This document shows positions 1 to 5,599 of a stretch of 9,960 nt of DNA, one piece after another; the first letter of the stretch is position 1; the number at the start of each line of letters is the position of its first letter. The stretch is from a bacterium. GTDB taxonomy: Bacteria; Verrucomicrobiota; Kiritimatiellia; UBA8416; CAMZLY01. The notes below the pieces were generated by a model that searched no databases, was not told the origin of the DNA, and worked only from the letters and a program-made list of their open reading frames with translations. The stretch is taken from positions 1-9,960 of the forward strand of contig DAOVUR010000050.1 in NCBI GenBank assembly GCA_030632465.1, in the 5' to 3' direction. The translations under genes were made by a program, and so were the position numbers.

Positions 1-24
1 ACTGATACTGCGATGAAGTATTGA

Positions 25-129
25 TTAACCTTTAAGTGCTTTTTTATTTTTTTTCTCTAAGCGTTTTTCTTTTAGAGATTTTCCTTCTTTTTTCTTATCT
101 GATTTATGTGAGTCTCTTCCTTTAGCCAT
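25..129 (-). CDS. Small lysine-rich protein of unknown function (34 aa)
   Basis: Reading the minus strand from 129 gives ATG, 34 codons and a TAA at 25-27. The protein starts MAKGRDSHKSDKKK and ends KKNKKALKG. About 14 of its 34 residues are lysine, with a few Arg, Glu and Asp; it has no hydrophobic stretch, no cysteines and no signal peptide. It is probably a soluble, highly charged, perhaps disordered peptide. A near-perfect Shine-Dalgarno (AAGGAG, complement at 136-141) sits 6 bases before the ATG, the strongest evidence that it is translated. It lies 29 bp after the TM1266-like gene, so the two are probably co-transcribed. From memory, similar tiny proteins beginning MAKG/MSKG with a KSLKEKR-like core occur in many bacteria, but I know of no function. 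Nucleic-acid binding would fit the charge but is only a guess. Confidence 0.7.
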   Translation of the reverse strand: MAKGRDSHKSDKKKEGKSLKEKRLEKKNKKALKG

Positions 130-135
130 GATTAT

Positions 136-141
136 CTCCTT
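136..141 (-). promoter_or_regulatory. Shine-Dalgarno of the 34-aa gene
   Basis: AAGGAG on the minus strand, 6 bases upstream of the ATG at 129. It fixes the start of a gene that would otherwise be dismissed as too short. It lies in the 29-bp gap after the preceding stop codon. Confidence 0.7.
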
Positions 142-158
142 GGTTACTGATTTTGTTT

Positions 159-431
159 TTAGTGTTGAAAGACTATACTCTTTGCTTCAACGCCCTGTAG
201 CGCGTTAAGTGCGGTAATGATATCTGTGCTACGGCCATCTATTGCGAGAAGCTCTAGAAGAATGACGCCGCTAGGCGAGACTCCTTTTGGTGTAGGTTCA
301 TGAAGACCGATGCGGGTTTTTACGATATCGCCATATTCGGTTAGTATTGCTTGTACAAGTGAGGCTTGCGTGACTCTTTCAGTTACATGTACTGCTACAA
401 TAATATGGTCATCTTTTGGTTGATTAGTCAT
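159..431 (-). CDS. TM1266-like ACT-fold protein (iron-only hydrogenase system regulator family)
   Basis: This 90-aa protein matches my knowledge of the TM1266 family, small ACT/NikR-C-like domains annotated as iron-only hydrogenase system regulators and often found beside the [FeFe]-hydrogenase maturases HydE, HydF and HydG. The family pattern is visible in order: a first strand IIVAVHVTERV (residues 10-20), a helix leading into LTEYGDIVKTRIGLHE (30-45), a hydrophobic strand GVILLELLAI (55-64), a helix with ITALNALQGV (72-81) and a final strand AKSIVF (83-88). Its length is normal for the family. It has no DNA-binding domain, so any regulatory role would be through ligand binding or a partner. 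The ATG is supported by AGAGG about 6 bases upstream. No hydrogenase gene is visible in the window. Its partner is probably the 34-aa gene downstream. The family call is fairly sure; the biochemical function is not established. Confidence 0.78.
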   Translation of the reverse strand: MTNQPKDDHIIVAVHVTERVTQASLVQAILTEYGDIVKTRIGLHEPTPKGVSPSGVILLELLAIDGRSTDIITALNALQGVEAKSIVFQH

Positions 432-472
432 CTGTCACCTCTCTTTTATGATAAAGCAATTTCATCTGATTT

Positions 473-481
473 ATAATATCA
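473..481 (-). promoter_or_regulatory. Extended -10 promoter candidate for the TM1266-like gene
   Basis: The minus strand reads TGATATTAT, an extended -10 (TGn followed by TATTAT, 5 of 6 to TATAAT). It would start transcription near 466, about 35 bases before the ATG at 431. A TTGATA lies 20 bases upstream of TATTAT, too far for a normal -35. This is a pattern match only. Confidence 0.4.
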
Positions 482-534
482 CTACATTTAATTCTTAATA
501 TCAAAACACATTCATTTAGTTTTTAAAAGATTTT

Positions 535-906
535 TTATCCATTATCACTGGTGATCCATTCTGTAGCTTTGTCGAATTCGCGAAAATGAAAGCCTTTGAT
601 TTCTGCACAGACGAAATGACCTGCGATATGTTCGGCAAATGAGCCTATATGTGAATCGGTCACTAAGGCAACATGTGTTACCGTCGTATGGTGATCTTTG
701 ATGAATTTCAGATGAGTTACTAAAGCCCCAAATGAGTCCCAGCCCGGGAATGATTCAACATGAATAATTATCCCGTTTAGCTTACCTGCCTTCTCAATAT
801 AAGGATCGATGATTTTGCAGGCAGAGGTGAAGTCATCTTTAGATAATGCACCGTCAGGTTCAAGTATGGCAATACCGTCTGTTTCGTTCATAGTTATCTT
901 TAGCAT
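535..906 (-). CDS. SpoIIAA-like (STAS-like) family protein
   Basis: The 123-aa protein has the hallmark core of the SpoIIAA-like family (PF11964): FPGWDSFGALVTHLKF at 53-68 followed by KDHH (70-73), then VALVTDS at 79-85, HFVCAEIKGF at 97-106 and KATEWI at 113-118. The N-terminus (MLKITMNETDGIAILEPDGAL) forms the first strands of a STAS-like alpha/beta fold. It is soluble and cytoplasmic, with no membrane segment. Family members are structurally related to anti-sigma-factor antagonists, but most have no demonstrated sigma-factor partner, and none (kinase or anti-sigma) is encoded here. The start is supported by GAGGAG 7 bases before the ATG. A candidate promoter lies 37-65 bases upstream, so it is probably its own unit. 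The gap to the next gene is 103 bp with no clear terminator, so read-through is possible. The family call is confident; the role is unknown. Confidence 0.8.
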   Translation of the reverse strand: MLKITMNETDGIAILEPDGALSKDDFTSACKIIDPYIEKAGKLNGIIIHVESFPGWDSFGALVTHLKFIKDHHTTVTHVALVTDSHIGSFAEHIAGHFVCAEIKGFHFREFDKATEWITSDNG

Positions 907-942
907 TAGCGTTCTCCTCTATGTATTAATGATGAAAGTCTT

Positions 943-971
943 ATATTATGACAAAATAATTTTCATGACAA
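943..971 (-). promoter_or_regulatory. Candidate promoter of the SpoIIAA-like gene
   Basis: The minus strand carries TTGTCA (966-971, 5 of 6 to TTGACA), a 17-base spacer and TAATAT (943-948, 4 of 6 to TATAAT). An expected start near 936 would give a leader of about 30 bases carrying the GAGGAG ribosome site. The -35 and the spacer end lie in two copies of the same 10-bp word (see the repeat at 948-974). Confidence 0.5.
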
Positions 972-974
972 AAT
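948..974 (-). repeat. Pair of direct 10-bp repeats in a promoter region
   Basis: Two copies of ATTTTGTCAT on the minus strand (plus-strand ATGACAAAAT at 948-957 and 965-974) lie 17 bp apart, on roughly the same face of the helix after about one and a half turns. They coincide with the candidate -35 and with the bases just before the -10. This may be chance in AT-rich DNA or a tandem protein-binding site. Confidence 0.45.
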
Positions 975-1036
975 GATTATTTACTACTTTAATACTCCTT
1001 TGGGAGATGTTTTTTATGGAACGTAATCCGTAATTG

Positions 1037-2020
1037 TCATGTTTTTCTTGGATTAATAAACTGATATCGTGCTGTTCGTTTATCACCCATACGGTAAATA
1101 ATCTTTTCTCCTCTACTTTTTGCTAGGTCACGGCTGGCGGTGGCCGATGAAATGGTTTTAAAGAGCTGTTGATATTGCTGGCGTGTGAACTCTTTTTCTG
1201 TAAATGCATGTTGTGCGATAGTTATTCTGTCTGTATAGCTATTGGAAATGACACCGCTATTTTTCCATAGTGATTGGAGGGAGCACTCTATCTGTTCAAG
1301 CATAAATAGTGCGAATCCTGCGGAATCTTTAAATTCCTGTGCATTACGAATCTGCTGGTAATATTTTGTCCGGTTTTCAAAAACCATTGATTCAACATCT
1401 AGAAATTCAAATATTGGATGCTCTTCCATTAGCAATCTAGTTTGCCAAAGACGAGCTAGCCGACCATTTCCGTCAATGAACGGATGTATGTTTACAAATT
1501 CAAGATGAAACCTAATGGATTTAATTAATGTTAAATCATCACCTTCCAAATAATCAAATAGTTTCTCTATTCTGGTATTAACGGTTTTCCAGTCTGGCAT
1601 ATTACGTGTTTCAGTTTCGGTGATATAAACCTCAATAGGGCTTCGGCGAAATGTTCCTGGGGCGAGCATTAAGCCGTTGCCCATTAGTTTAGTATGTGCT
1701 TTAAGCAGTGATGTAATTGAAAAGGGGTTAAATTCAGGAAGCATATGATATGCATCCAAACTATTTCTTATTTCAAGTTGTTCTTTTTTTGAGAGAGTAA
1801 CCGGTTCGTTGAGAATAATAGCTTGAACCTGAGCAACAGAGCAGCTGTTACCCTCAATACCTGTTGATCCAGCAATAGATTTGGCCAGATTTTTTTGTCG
1901 GAGTTTTGGGGTTGGTTTTGAAAGCTGTACCCCTTCTAATCGACCGATTAATTTCTCTATTTCTACAATTTTCTGAATAATTGTAGGCGAAATAGTTAAA
2001 GGTATTATATTTTCTTTCAC
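1037..2020 (-). CDS. Fic-family protein with N-terminal inhibitory helix and C-terminal winged helix
   Basis: A 327-aa Fic protein, predicted to transfer AMP (or another nucleotide moiety) from a nucleotide to target hydroxyls. The catalytic motif is intact: HPFIDGNGRLAR at 179-190, with H179 as the expected catalytic base. A Fic_N-type region covers roughly 35-130 and holds STGIEGN at 52-58, matching the (S/T)xxxE(G/N) inhibitory motif; this is a class II Fic whose own glutamate (E56) would block ATP positioning. Residues about 270-322 look like a winged helix-turn-helix (FTRQQYQQLF, then SSATASRDLA), a common C-terminal addition in this subfamily that could bind DNA. The start is a GTG with no Shine-Dalgarno; an in-frame TGA 12 bases upstream rules out a longer form. 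The gene stands alone behind the ATPase terminator. Targets cannot be predicted. The family is certain; self-regulation is inference. Confidence 0.92.
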   Translation of the reverse strand: MKENIIPLTISPTIIQKIVEIEKLIGRLEGVQLSKPTPKLRQKNLAKSIAGSTGIEGNSCSVAQVQAIILNEPVTLSKKEQLEIRNSLDAYHMLPEFNPFSITSLLKAHTKLMGNGLMLAPGTFRRSPIEVYITETETRNMPDWKTVNTRIEKLFDYLEGDDLTLIKSIRFHLEFVNIHPFIDGNGRLARLWQTRLLMEEHPIFEFLDVESMVFENRTKYYQQIRNAQEFKDSAGFALFMLEQIECSLQSLWKNSGVISNSYTDRITIAQHAFTEKEFTRQQYQQLFKTISSATASRDLAKSRGEKIIYRMGDKRTARYQFINPRKT

Positions 2021-2025
2021 AGCTA

Positions 2026-2047
2026 GATAGTATCAAATGATACTATC
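2026..2047 (-). promoter_or_regulatory. Perfect 10-bp-arm palindrome, probable operator of fic
   Basis: Arms GATAGTATCA (2026-2035) and TGATACTATC (2038-2047) are exact inverted repeats around a 2-bp centre. The palindrome lies 6 bases upstream of the fic start codon and covers the spacer and most of the -10 of the candidate promoter. This is the position expected for a repressor of that promoter. The winged helix of the Fic protein is one candidate ligand; an unlinked regulator is equally possible. Confidence 0.7.
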
Positions 2048-2054
2048 ATGTCAA
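2027..2054 (-). promoter_or_regulatory. Promoter of fic (TTGACA-16-TACTAT)
   Basis: The minus strand has a perfect -35 TTGACA at 2049-2054, a 16-base spacer and TACTAT at 2027-2032 (4 of 6 to consensus). Seven bases downstream of the -10 is 2020, the first base of the GTG start, so the transcript would be leaderless. This agrees with the absence of any Shine-Dalgarno. Confidence 0.6.
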
Positions 2055-2074
2055 TGTGTGTGTTGTCTTTTTTT

Positions 2075-2090
2075 ATTCGTGCATTCGTGG
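2075..2090. repeat. Tandem ATTCGTGN word
   Basis: The plus strand reads ATTCGTGC then ATTCGTGG; on the minus strand this is CACGAATG-CACGAAT. It sits between poly-T tracts in the gap between the ATPase terminator and the fic promoter. It resembles the short word-like spacers in the other intergenic gaps of this window. Confidence 0.5.
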
Positions 2091-2117
2091 TGATTCTTTT
2101 TTTGGATATTAGTGCAC

Positions 2118-2145
2118 AAAAAAAGCCTCCGCATAACGGAGGCTT
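2118..2145 (-). terminator. Rho-independent terminator of the V-ATPase operon
   Basis: The minus-strand transcript forms a 9-bp perfect stem, AAGCCTCCG (complement 2137-2145) with CGGAGGCTT (complement 2123-2131), closed by a 5-base loop and followed by an uninterrupted run of seven T (two of them in the stem). It begins 17 bases after the atpK stop codon and insulates fic from the ATPase operon. No T-run follows on the plus strand, so it works in one direction only. Confidence 0.93.
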
Positions 2146-2162
2146 GTGTGATTAAGGATAGG

Positions 2163-2663
2163 TTACTTTACAACTTCTGTAGCAACTTCTGCAACTTTGA
2201 TTGCGTTGGTACTGAAGATGAATACAAATAGAGCAGTAGTTTCGATGATACCTAGTGCGAGTAGGTAGTTTACAAAACCTTTGCCTGTTTCTGCTAATGC
2301 ATCACTTGCGCCAGCAGCAGCTTTTCCCTGCATCCAGGCTGATACGCCCATAGCGATACCGGCGATAACTCCGCCAAAGAGTAGGTTGAAATACATTGAT
2401 CCTGCTTCTGCTGCAGTGATGATGTTACCCATGACGATCATACCGTAAAAGATCTGTGTCATTGGTGCACCAACAAATGCAATTAACATAAATGGTGCCA
2501 TCTTGTTCTGGGCATAGCATTTTTTCCATGCCCCGACAGCGGCCTGTCCGGCAATACCTGTTCCAAGTGCAGAACCAAGTGCGGCAAATGCTAATGCTGC
2601 CAATGCGCCAAGTTTACCAAGTGATATGATTGCTTCTGGGTTGTTTAATACTCCTTCAAACAT
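2163..2663 (-). CDS. atpK: V-type ATPase subunit K (duplicated rotor-ring proteolipid)
   Basis: This 166-aa membrane protein has four hydrophobic helices (about 16-38, 55-80, 92-112, 132-155), a tandem duplication of the two-helix c-subunit. Only the second hairpin keeps the ion-binding carboxylate (E141 in LGIIETTALF); the first has T69-Q70 in APMTQIFYG. Together with Q112 (AWMQGKA), these align with T64, Q65, Q110 and E139, the Na+ ligands of Enterococcus hirae NtpK, so Na+ transport is plausible. The first hairpin has a glycine-rich helix (GSALGTGIAG, 30-39). In the rotor ring it would turn against AtpI. GGAG lies about 7 bases before the ATG. It is the last gene of the operon, separated from atpI by 281 bp of repeat-like DNA and followed by the terminator. 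Confidence 0.95.
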   Translation of the reverse strand: MFEGVLNNPEAIISLGKLGALAALAFAALGSALGTGIAGQAAVGAWKKCYAQNKMAPFMLIAFVGAPMTQIFYGMIVMGNIITAAEAGSMYFNLLFGGVIAGIAMGVSAWMQGKAAAGASDALAETGKGFVNYLLALGIIETTALFVFIFSTNAIKVAEVATEVVK

Positions 2664-2944
2664 TTTCTTTCTCCTTTATTTATATTTTTACCATGAAGAT
2701 TTGAAGACCATGAAGTTTTCTCTTCTTCTTTAATTTTTTTCTAACTTTATCGCGTCGCTACGCTCGCTTTGCTCTCTCGGAGAGATCGCGCCACCTTTTT
2801 CGGTTCTTCCGTCTTCGCGCTTCGCGTCTACGCCGTGACAAGTAGAACCGATATTACATTTTAAATCGTCCTGTCTAAACTTTTTGTTACAAATTTTTTT
2901 CTCTGCGCCTTTGCAACTCTGCGCGAGATATTTTTAGTTTTTCA
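2664..2944. repeat. Mosaic of short repeated words between atpI and atpK
   Basis: There is no ORF in this 281-bp gap. It contains an exact 9-bp direct repeat ACCATGAAG (2690-2698 and 2707-2715), an 8-bp direct repeat CTCTGCGC (2901-2908 and 2917-2924), a CG-rich block of CGCTACGCTCGC/TCGCGCTTCGCG type words (about 2751-2835), a small hairpin TCTCT-CGG-AGAGA around 2774-2786, and a longer inverted repeat TCGGTTCT/AGAACCGA (2800-2807 with 2844-2851). The words are separated by poly-T runs. This looks like accumulated small intergenic repeat elements rather than a decayed gene. Because the operon reads through it, it is transcribed, and its hairpins could affect the stability of the atpK message. 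Confidence 0.65.
2800..2851. repeat. Inverted repeat TCGGTTCT / AGAACCGA
   Basis: Perfect 8-bp arms enclose 36 bases that contain a further small palindrome (CGCG-CTT-CGCG). No T-tract on the minus strand follows directly, so it is not a classical terminator. A folded processing or stabilising element between atpI and atpK is possible. Confidence 0.5.
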
Positions 2945-4747
2945 CTATTCGTTATTCACTGCTTTTTTAAATGGGTTGTATTTAAATCCGCTCCATTCTA
3001 GTCCTATATGTCCTGAAAACTCAAGTGCGTTAAGACGTATTCCATGTACTAGTACGCCCATAACGCATAGTACAAGATTCATTGCGTGGCCGAGGAATAG
3101 TATTAATGCGGCACCAAGTCCGGCAAAGACGGAGTCTATTCCGTTACCAATAGCTAGTTCATTAAATGATATTGCTACGGCTAATGATGCACTGCCAACA
3201 GCGAAAAGTCGTACGTAAGATACTACATCTACGAAGTTGTTGATTACGTCAAATGGTAGAATGATGTGCGAGTTCCATTCTGCTTTTAGTCGCTTTAATG
3301 GTGTCATAAAGAGGATGATCATTAGTAGTGCTGGAACAAAAAACAGGTTGAAAGATCCTGGTAAGTCGGCACCGAGCACAAGGTGATTTGCGCCAAAATA
3401 CATACACCAAGTCATTATTATCCAGCCGACCTGTGCTATTGCTCTAGTGCTATTGATTGTTAAGATGAGTCGCCATGCGTGGGCGATGGTCAAATGTATG
3501 GCGCCGATTAGGAAGCATAGCATCATAAAGTTATTATCATGTGATAGCCATTCATATGAGATGCCGAGCTTGGCAAGTGGTGCTGGCAATGCACTGAAAC
3601 TGACTCCGAAGTAGTTGCCGCTTATTACTCCCCAGATGATGGTGCAGGTGGATAGGATATACATCAGGTTGAAAGGCGTTGCCGGCGCTTTTTTCATTTT
3701 CATGCGGGCAAGAATGGTAAGGATCAGGAATATTAAACCGTAACCGGCATCACCAACAAGTATGGCGAAGAATAGACTGAATCCTAAGAGAAAGATTGAG
3801 CTGATATCCACTTCTTTATAGCCAGGTAATACTTCGATCATATCTAGCAGCGATTTGATAGGGGATACCCATTTTGGGGTTTCTAATATTGTGGGTACTT
3901 GGTCGTCGTCGCTAGGTTCATTGATAACTAAGCCCCAGCCATGTTTATTGGCTGCATCACGTAGTTTCTGCGCCTGTGGTTCTGGGCAGAAGCCATTTAG
4001 ATATACGAGCTTGCCAGACAGTCCAATACCGTCACGTGCTTCTAGCATGGAAAGTTCTTGCTCTTCTTGGTGTAGATAGTTTTCTAATGTTGCGCGCGAT
4101 TGAGCAAATGCCATAAGTTCCTGATTGACCCGGTCAATATCTTTTTCTGCCTGCGCAATATTGCCGGCTACAACGGAGAGTGGCCGATGATGCGGTATGT
4201 ATTCGCAAACGTCACACTCAAACTCATCCATAGATACTGCGGCGTAGTACTTGCCTGCACCATCGTTAGATAGCGGGAATACATATACACCTTCAGGTGC
4301 TTCAGGGTGATGTTTTTCGCTGGATTGATAAAGTTTTACGTTAATACCTTTGGTGGCAAGTTCATCTATGAGCGCGGGATTATAATTGCCGTAAGGCTCG
4401 ATTAATCTTTCTTCTTCCCTAAGGGCAATAATACGTTCGGTAAACTCTTTACGAAGCGATACAAGGGTTTGAATACGATCTACAATCTCTTTTGGCGGCA
4501 TTTTATCGGCAGCAGCTTTAATTGTTGCTGATGGCTCCACTCTGTTTTTGTCGCTAGATGTTACGGTTAAGATATCAAGTGCGCTATTAATGCGACTGAC
4601 CTGTTTGCTTGTGGATTCTTGTTCATCGCTTTCTGGCTCGTTTACATGAGTTAGGTGAAGTATACCTAGTTCGTGCAGAGCGGTGAGGGTCGCACTAGCG
4701 TCAGACGCTAGGCTAATCAATGATGTTTTTTTCATTGGAACTATCAT
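2945..4747 (-). CDS. atpI: V-type ATPase subunit I (membrane stator, 116-kDa a-subunit homologue)
   Basis: At 600 aa this is a normal-length bacterial subunit I, the stator that carries the ion half-channels. The N-terminal half (1-310) is soluble, with helical, charged stretches at about 85-115 and 195-236 as in the stator arm. The C-terminal half holds seven or eight membrane segments from about 315 to 575. Key motifs are VGDAGYGLI (331-339), SYVRLFAVG (510-518) with R513 as the expected essential arginine facing the K ring, and the conserved end VHGIRLNALEF. The start follows the family pattern MIVPMKK; only a weak AGAG-type ribosome site lies upstream, about 12 bases away, and M5 has no better one. 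The last residues, VNNE plus stop, lie in a repeat-like word that continues into the gap. It sits between atpD (91 bp) and atpK. Confidence 0.95.
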   Translation of the reverse strand: MIVPMKKTSLISLASDASATLTALHELGILHLTHVNEPESDEQESTSKQVSRINSALDILTVTSSDKNRVEPSATIKAAADKMPPKEIVDRIQTLVSLRKEFTERIIALREEERLIEPYGNYNPALIDELATKGINVKLYQSSEKHHPEAPEGVYVFPLSNDGAGKYYAAVSMDEFECDVCEYIPHHRPLSVVAGNIAQAEKDIDRVNQELMAFAQSRATLENYLHQEEQELSMLEARDGIGLSGKLVYLNGFCPEPQAQKLRDAANKHGWGLVINEPSDDDQVPTILETPKWVSPIKSLLDMIEVLPGYKEVDISSIFLLGFSLFFAILVGDAGYGLIFLILTILARMKMKKAPATPFNLMYILSTCTIIWGVISGNYFGVSFSALPAPLAKLGISYEWLSHDNNFMMLCFLIGAIHLTIAHAWRLILTINSTRAIAQVGWIIMTWCMYFGANHLVLGADLPGSFNLFFVPALLMIILFMTPLKRLKAEWNSHIILPFDVINNFVDVVSYVRLFAVGSASLAVAISFNELAIGNGIDSVFAGLGAALILFLGHAMNLVLCVMGVLVHGIRLNALEFSGHIGLEWSGFKYNPFKKAVNNE

Positions 4748-4838
4748 TATATTTTCTACTCTTTCAACTAAAATTACTTTTCTCGGCTCGCAGAGCCAAC
4801 ACTACATTTCCCTTAATCATTTTGTCAAAAAATAATTT
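4748..4838 (-). other. atpD-atpI gap with possible internal promoter and small hairpin
   Basis: The minus strand has a perfect TTGACA (4823-4828), a 16-base spacer and TGTAGT (4801-4806, 4 of 6 to TATAAT). That is a possible secondary promoter giving extra atpI-atpK message. Just downstream, GGCTC-TGC-GAGCC (4785-4797) is a perfect 5-bp inverted repeat near the expected transcript start. No T-run follows it, so it is not a terminator. Confidence 0.35.
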
Positions 4839-5456
4839 TTATGCTGCCGGTTCTAATATTGGAGCGGCTTTTTTGCTTCGTTTCTTTGCTAGTTTTCCAC
4901 GCGCTACGGCAGCTGTCTGCTCGTCGCCAAGGAAGATTTTTATTACTCTTATATTCTCATTACATTCTGGGATCTTAACTTTTTCAAATAGGTTTACACG
5001 TTGTGAGGTTGTGCGTAGCTCTTCGGCGATTAGTTCTTTCTGCTTTTTAAGGATTTCTTGTTCTACATGCATGGTTAGTAGCTCACCAAATACGTCTATA
5101 GCATCATCAATCCAGGGTGGGGTATCGAATAGGTTCTGCTCGCTCTGCTGGAGCTTTACATTTTCTAGGACTGGAATATTGACACCAGCGATATTGTGTT
5201 CTGATGTTTTTATCTCTTCTATATAGGTGTAATCTTCGAGTCCTACTGGTTCACCAAGTAGTTTGATCCACTTGTCCATACCGCCACGTAGCTTATCGAT
5301 CTTCTCGCCATTCTCTGCCATGCGCGCCTTGATAACCTGAATCTCTGCTTGTAGCTGTTGCTTTTTGAGAATAAGCATAGGAAGAAAACGCTCGAAACGC
5401 TCGAGGTCTTCGCGCTGTGCTTTCAGCTCTGTTTTAGTATGTTTTATTTTAGCCAT
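4839..5456 (-). CDS. atpD: V-type ATPase subunit D (central rotor shaft)
   Basis: This 205-aa protein is helical at both ends, as expected for the coiled-coil shaft that passes through the A3B3 head. The N-terminal helix (about 1-65, KHTKTELKAQREDLERFERF onwards) and the C-terminal helix (about 120-195) are rich in Glu, Lys, Gln and Leu. The family signature is clear at 150-190: SQRVNLFEKVKIPECNENIR followed by VIKIFLGDEQTAAVARGKLAK. The tail KKRSKKAAPILEPAA is variable. No subunit F gene, the usual partner of D, is present. The ATG follows a run of eight A and the words GGGACTACTG, with no Shine-Dalgarno, although the conserved N-terminus leaves no doubt about the start. It is 143 bp from atpB and 91 bp from atpI, unlike the tight A/B junction. 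Confidence 0.94.
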   Translation of the reverse strand: MAKIKHTKTELKAQREDLERFERFLPMLILKKQQLQAEIQVIKARMAENGEKIDKLRGGMDKWIKLLGEPVGLEDYTYIEEIKTSEHNIAGVNIPVLENVKLQQSEQNLFDTPPWIDDAIDVFGELLTMHVEQEILKKQKELIAEELRTTSQRVNLFEKVKIPECNENIRVIKIFLGDEQTAAVARGKLAKKRSKKAAPILEPAA

Positions 5457-5599
5457 TTTTTTTCAGTAGTCCCTACTTCGCTCTTCGAGCTACGAAGGGC
5501 AAGCAGTATTTAGAATTCAGTAGTCAGTAGTTTTTTATCCTGCATGCCATCCGTAGCCTATTGGCGAAGGATGGGTGCATCCTGCTTATCCATGTTAAA
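5457..5599. repeat. atpB-atpD gap: CAGTAGT words and two hairpins
   Basis: The 143-bp spacer has no gene. It carries three CAGTAGT copies (5464-5470, 5518-5524, 5525-5531), a bulged hairpin (CTTC 5476-5479, GCTC 5480-5483, loop TTC, GAGC 5487-5490, GAAG 5494-5497) and a second hairpin (CCATCC 5547-5552 with GGATGG 5569-5574, extended by TGCA 5541-5544 with TGCA 5576-5579). The block TTTAGAATTCAGTAGT (from about 5509) recurs with one difference in the gap upstream of the DUF2764 gene. Confidence 0.7.

Noticed and set aside
994..1016. CTCC-TTTG-GGAG hairpin followed by T-run on the plus strand
   Set aside because: The stem is only 4 bp and no plus-strand gene precedes it. For the minus-strand fic gene no T-run follows, so it is not a credible terminator.
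1854..2036. 60-aa minus-strand ORF overlapping the 5' end of fic
   Set aside because: It is out of frame with the clearly conserved Fic protein, starts at a TTG within the palindrome, and has no recognisable domain.
4720..5226. 168-aa plus-strand ORF opposite atpD
   Set aside because: It is antisense to the conserved atpD, Ser/Phe-rich as expected for the complement of a Glu/Lys-rich helix, with no ribosome site or family match.
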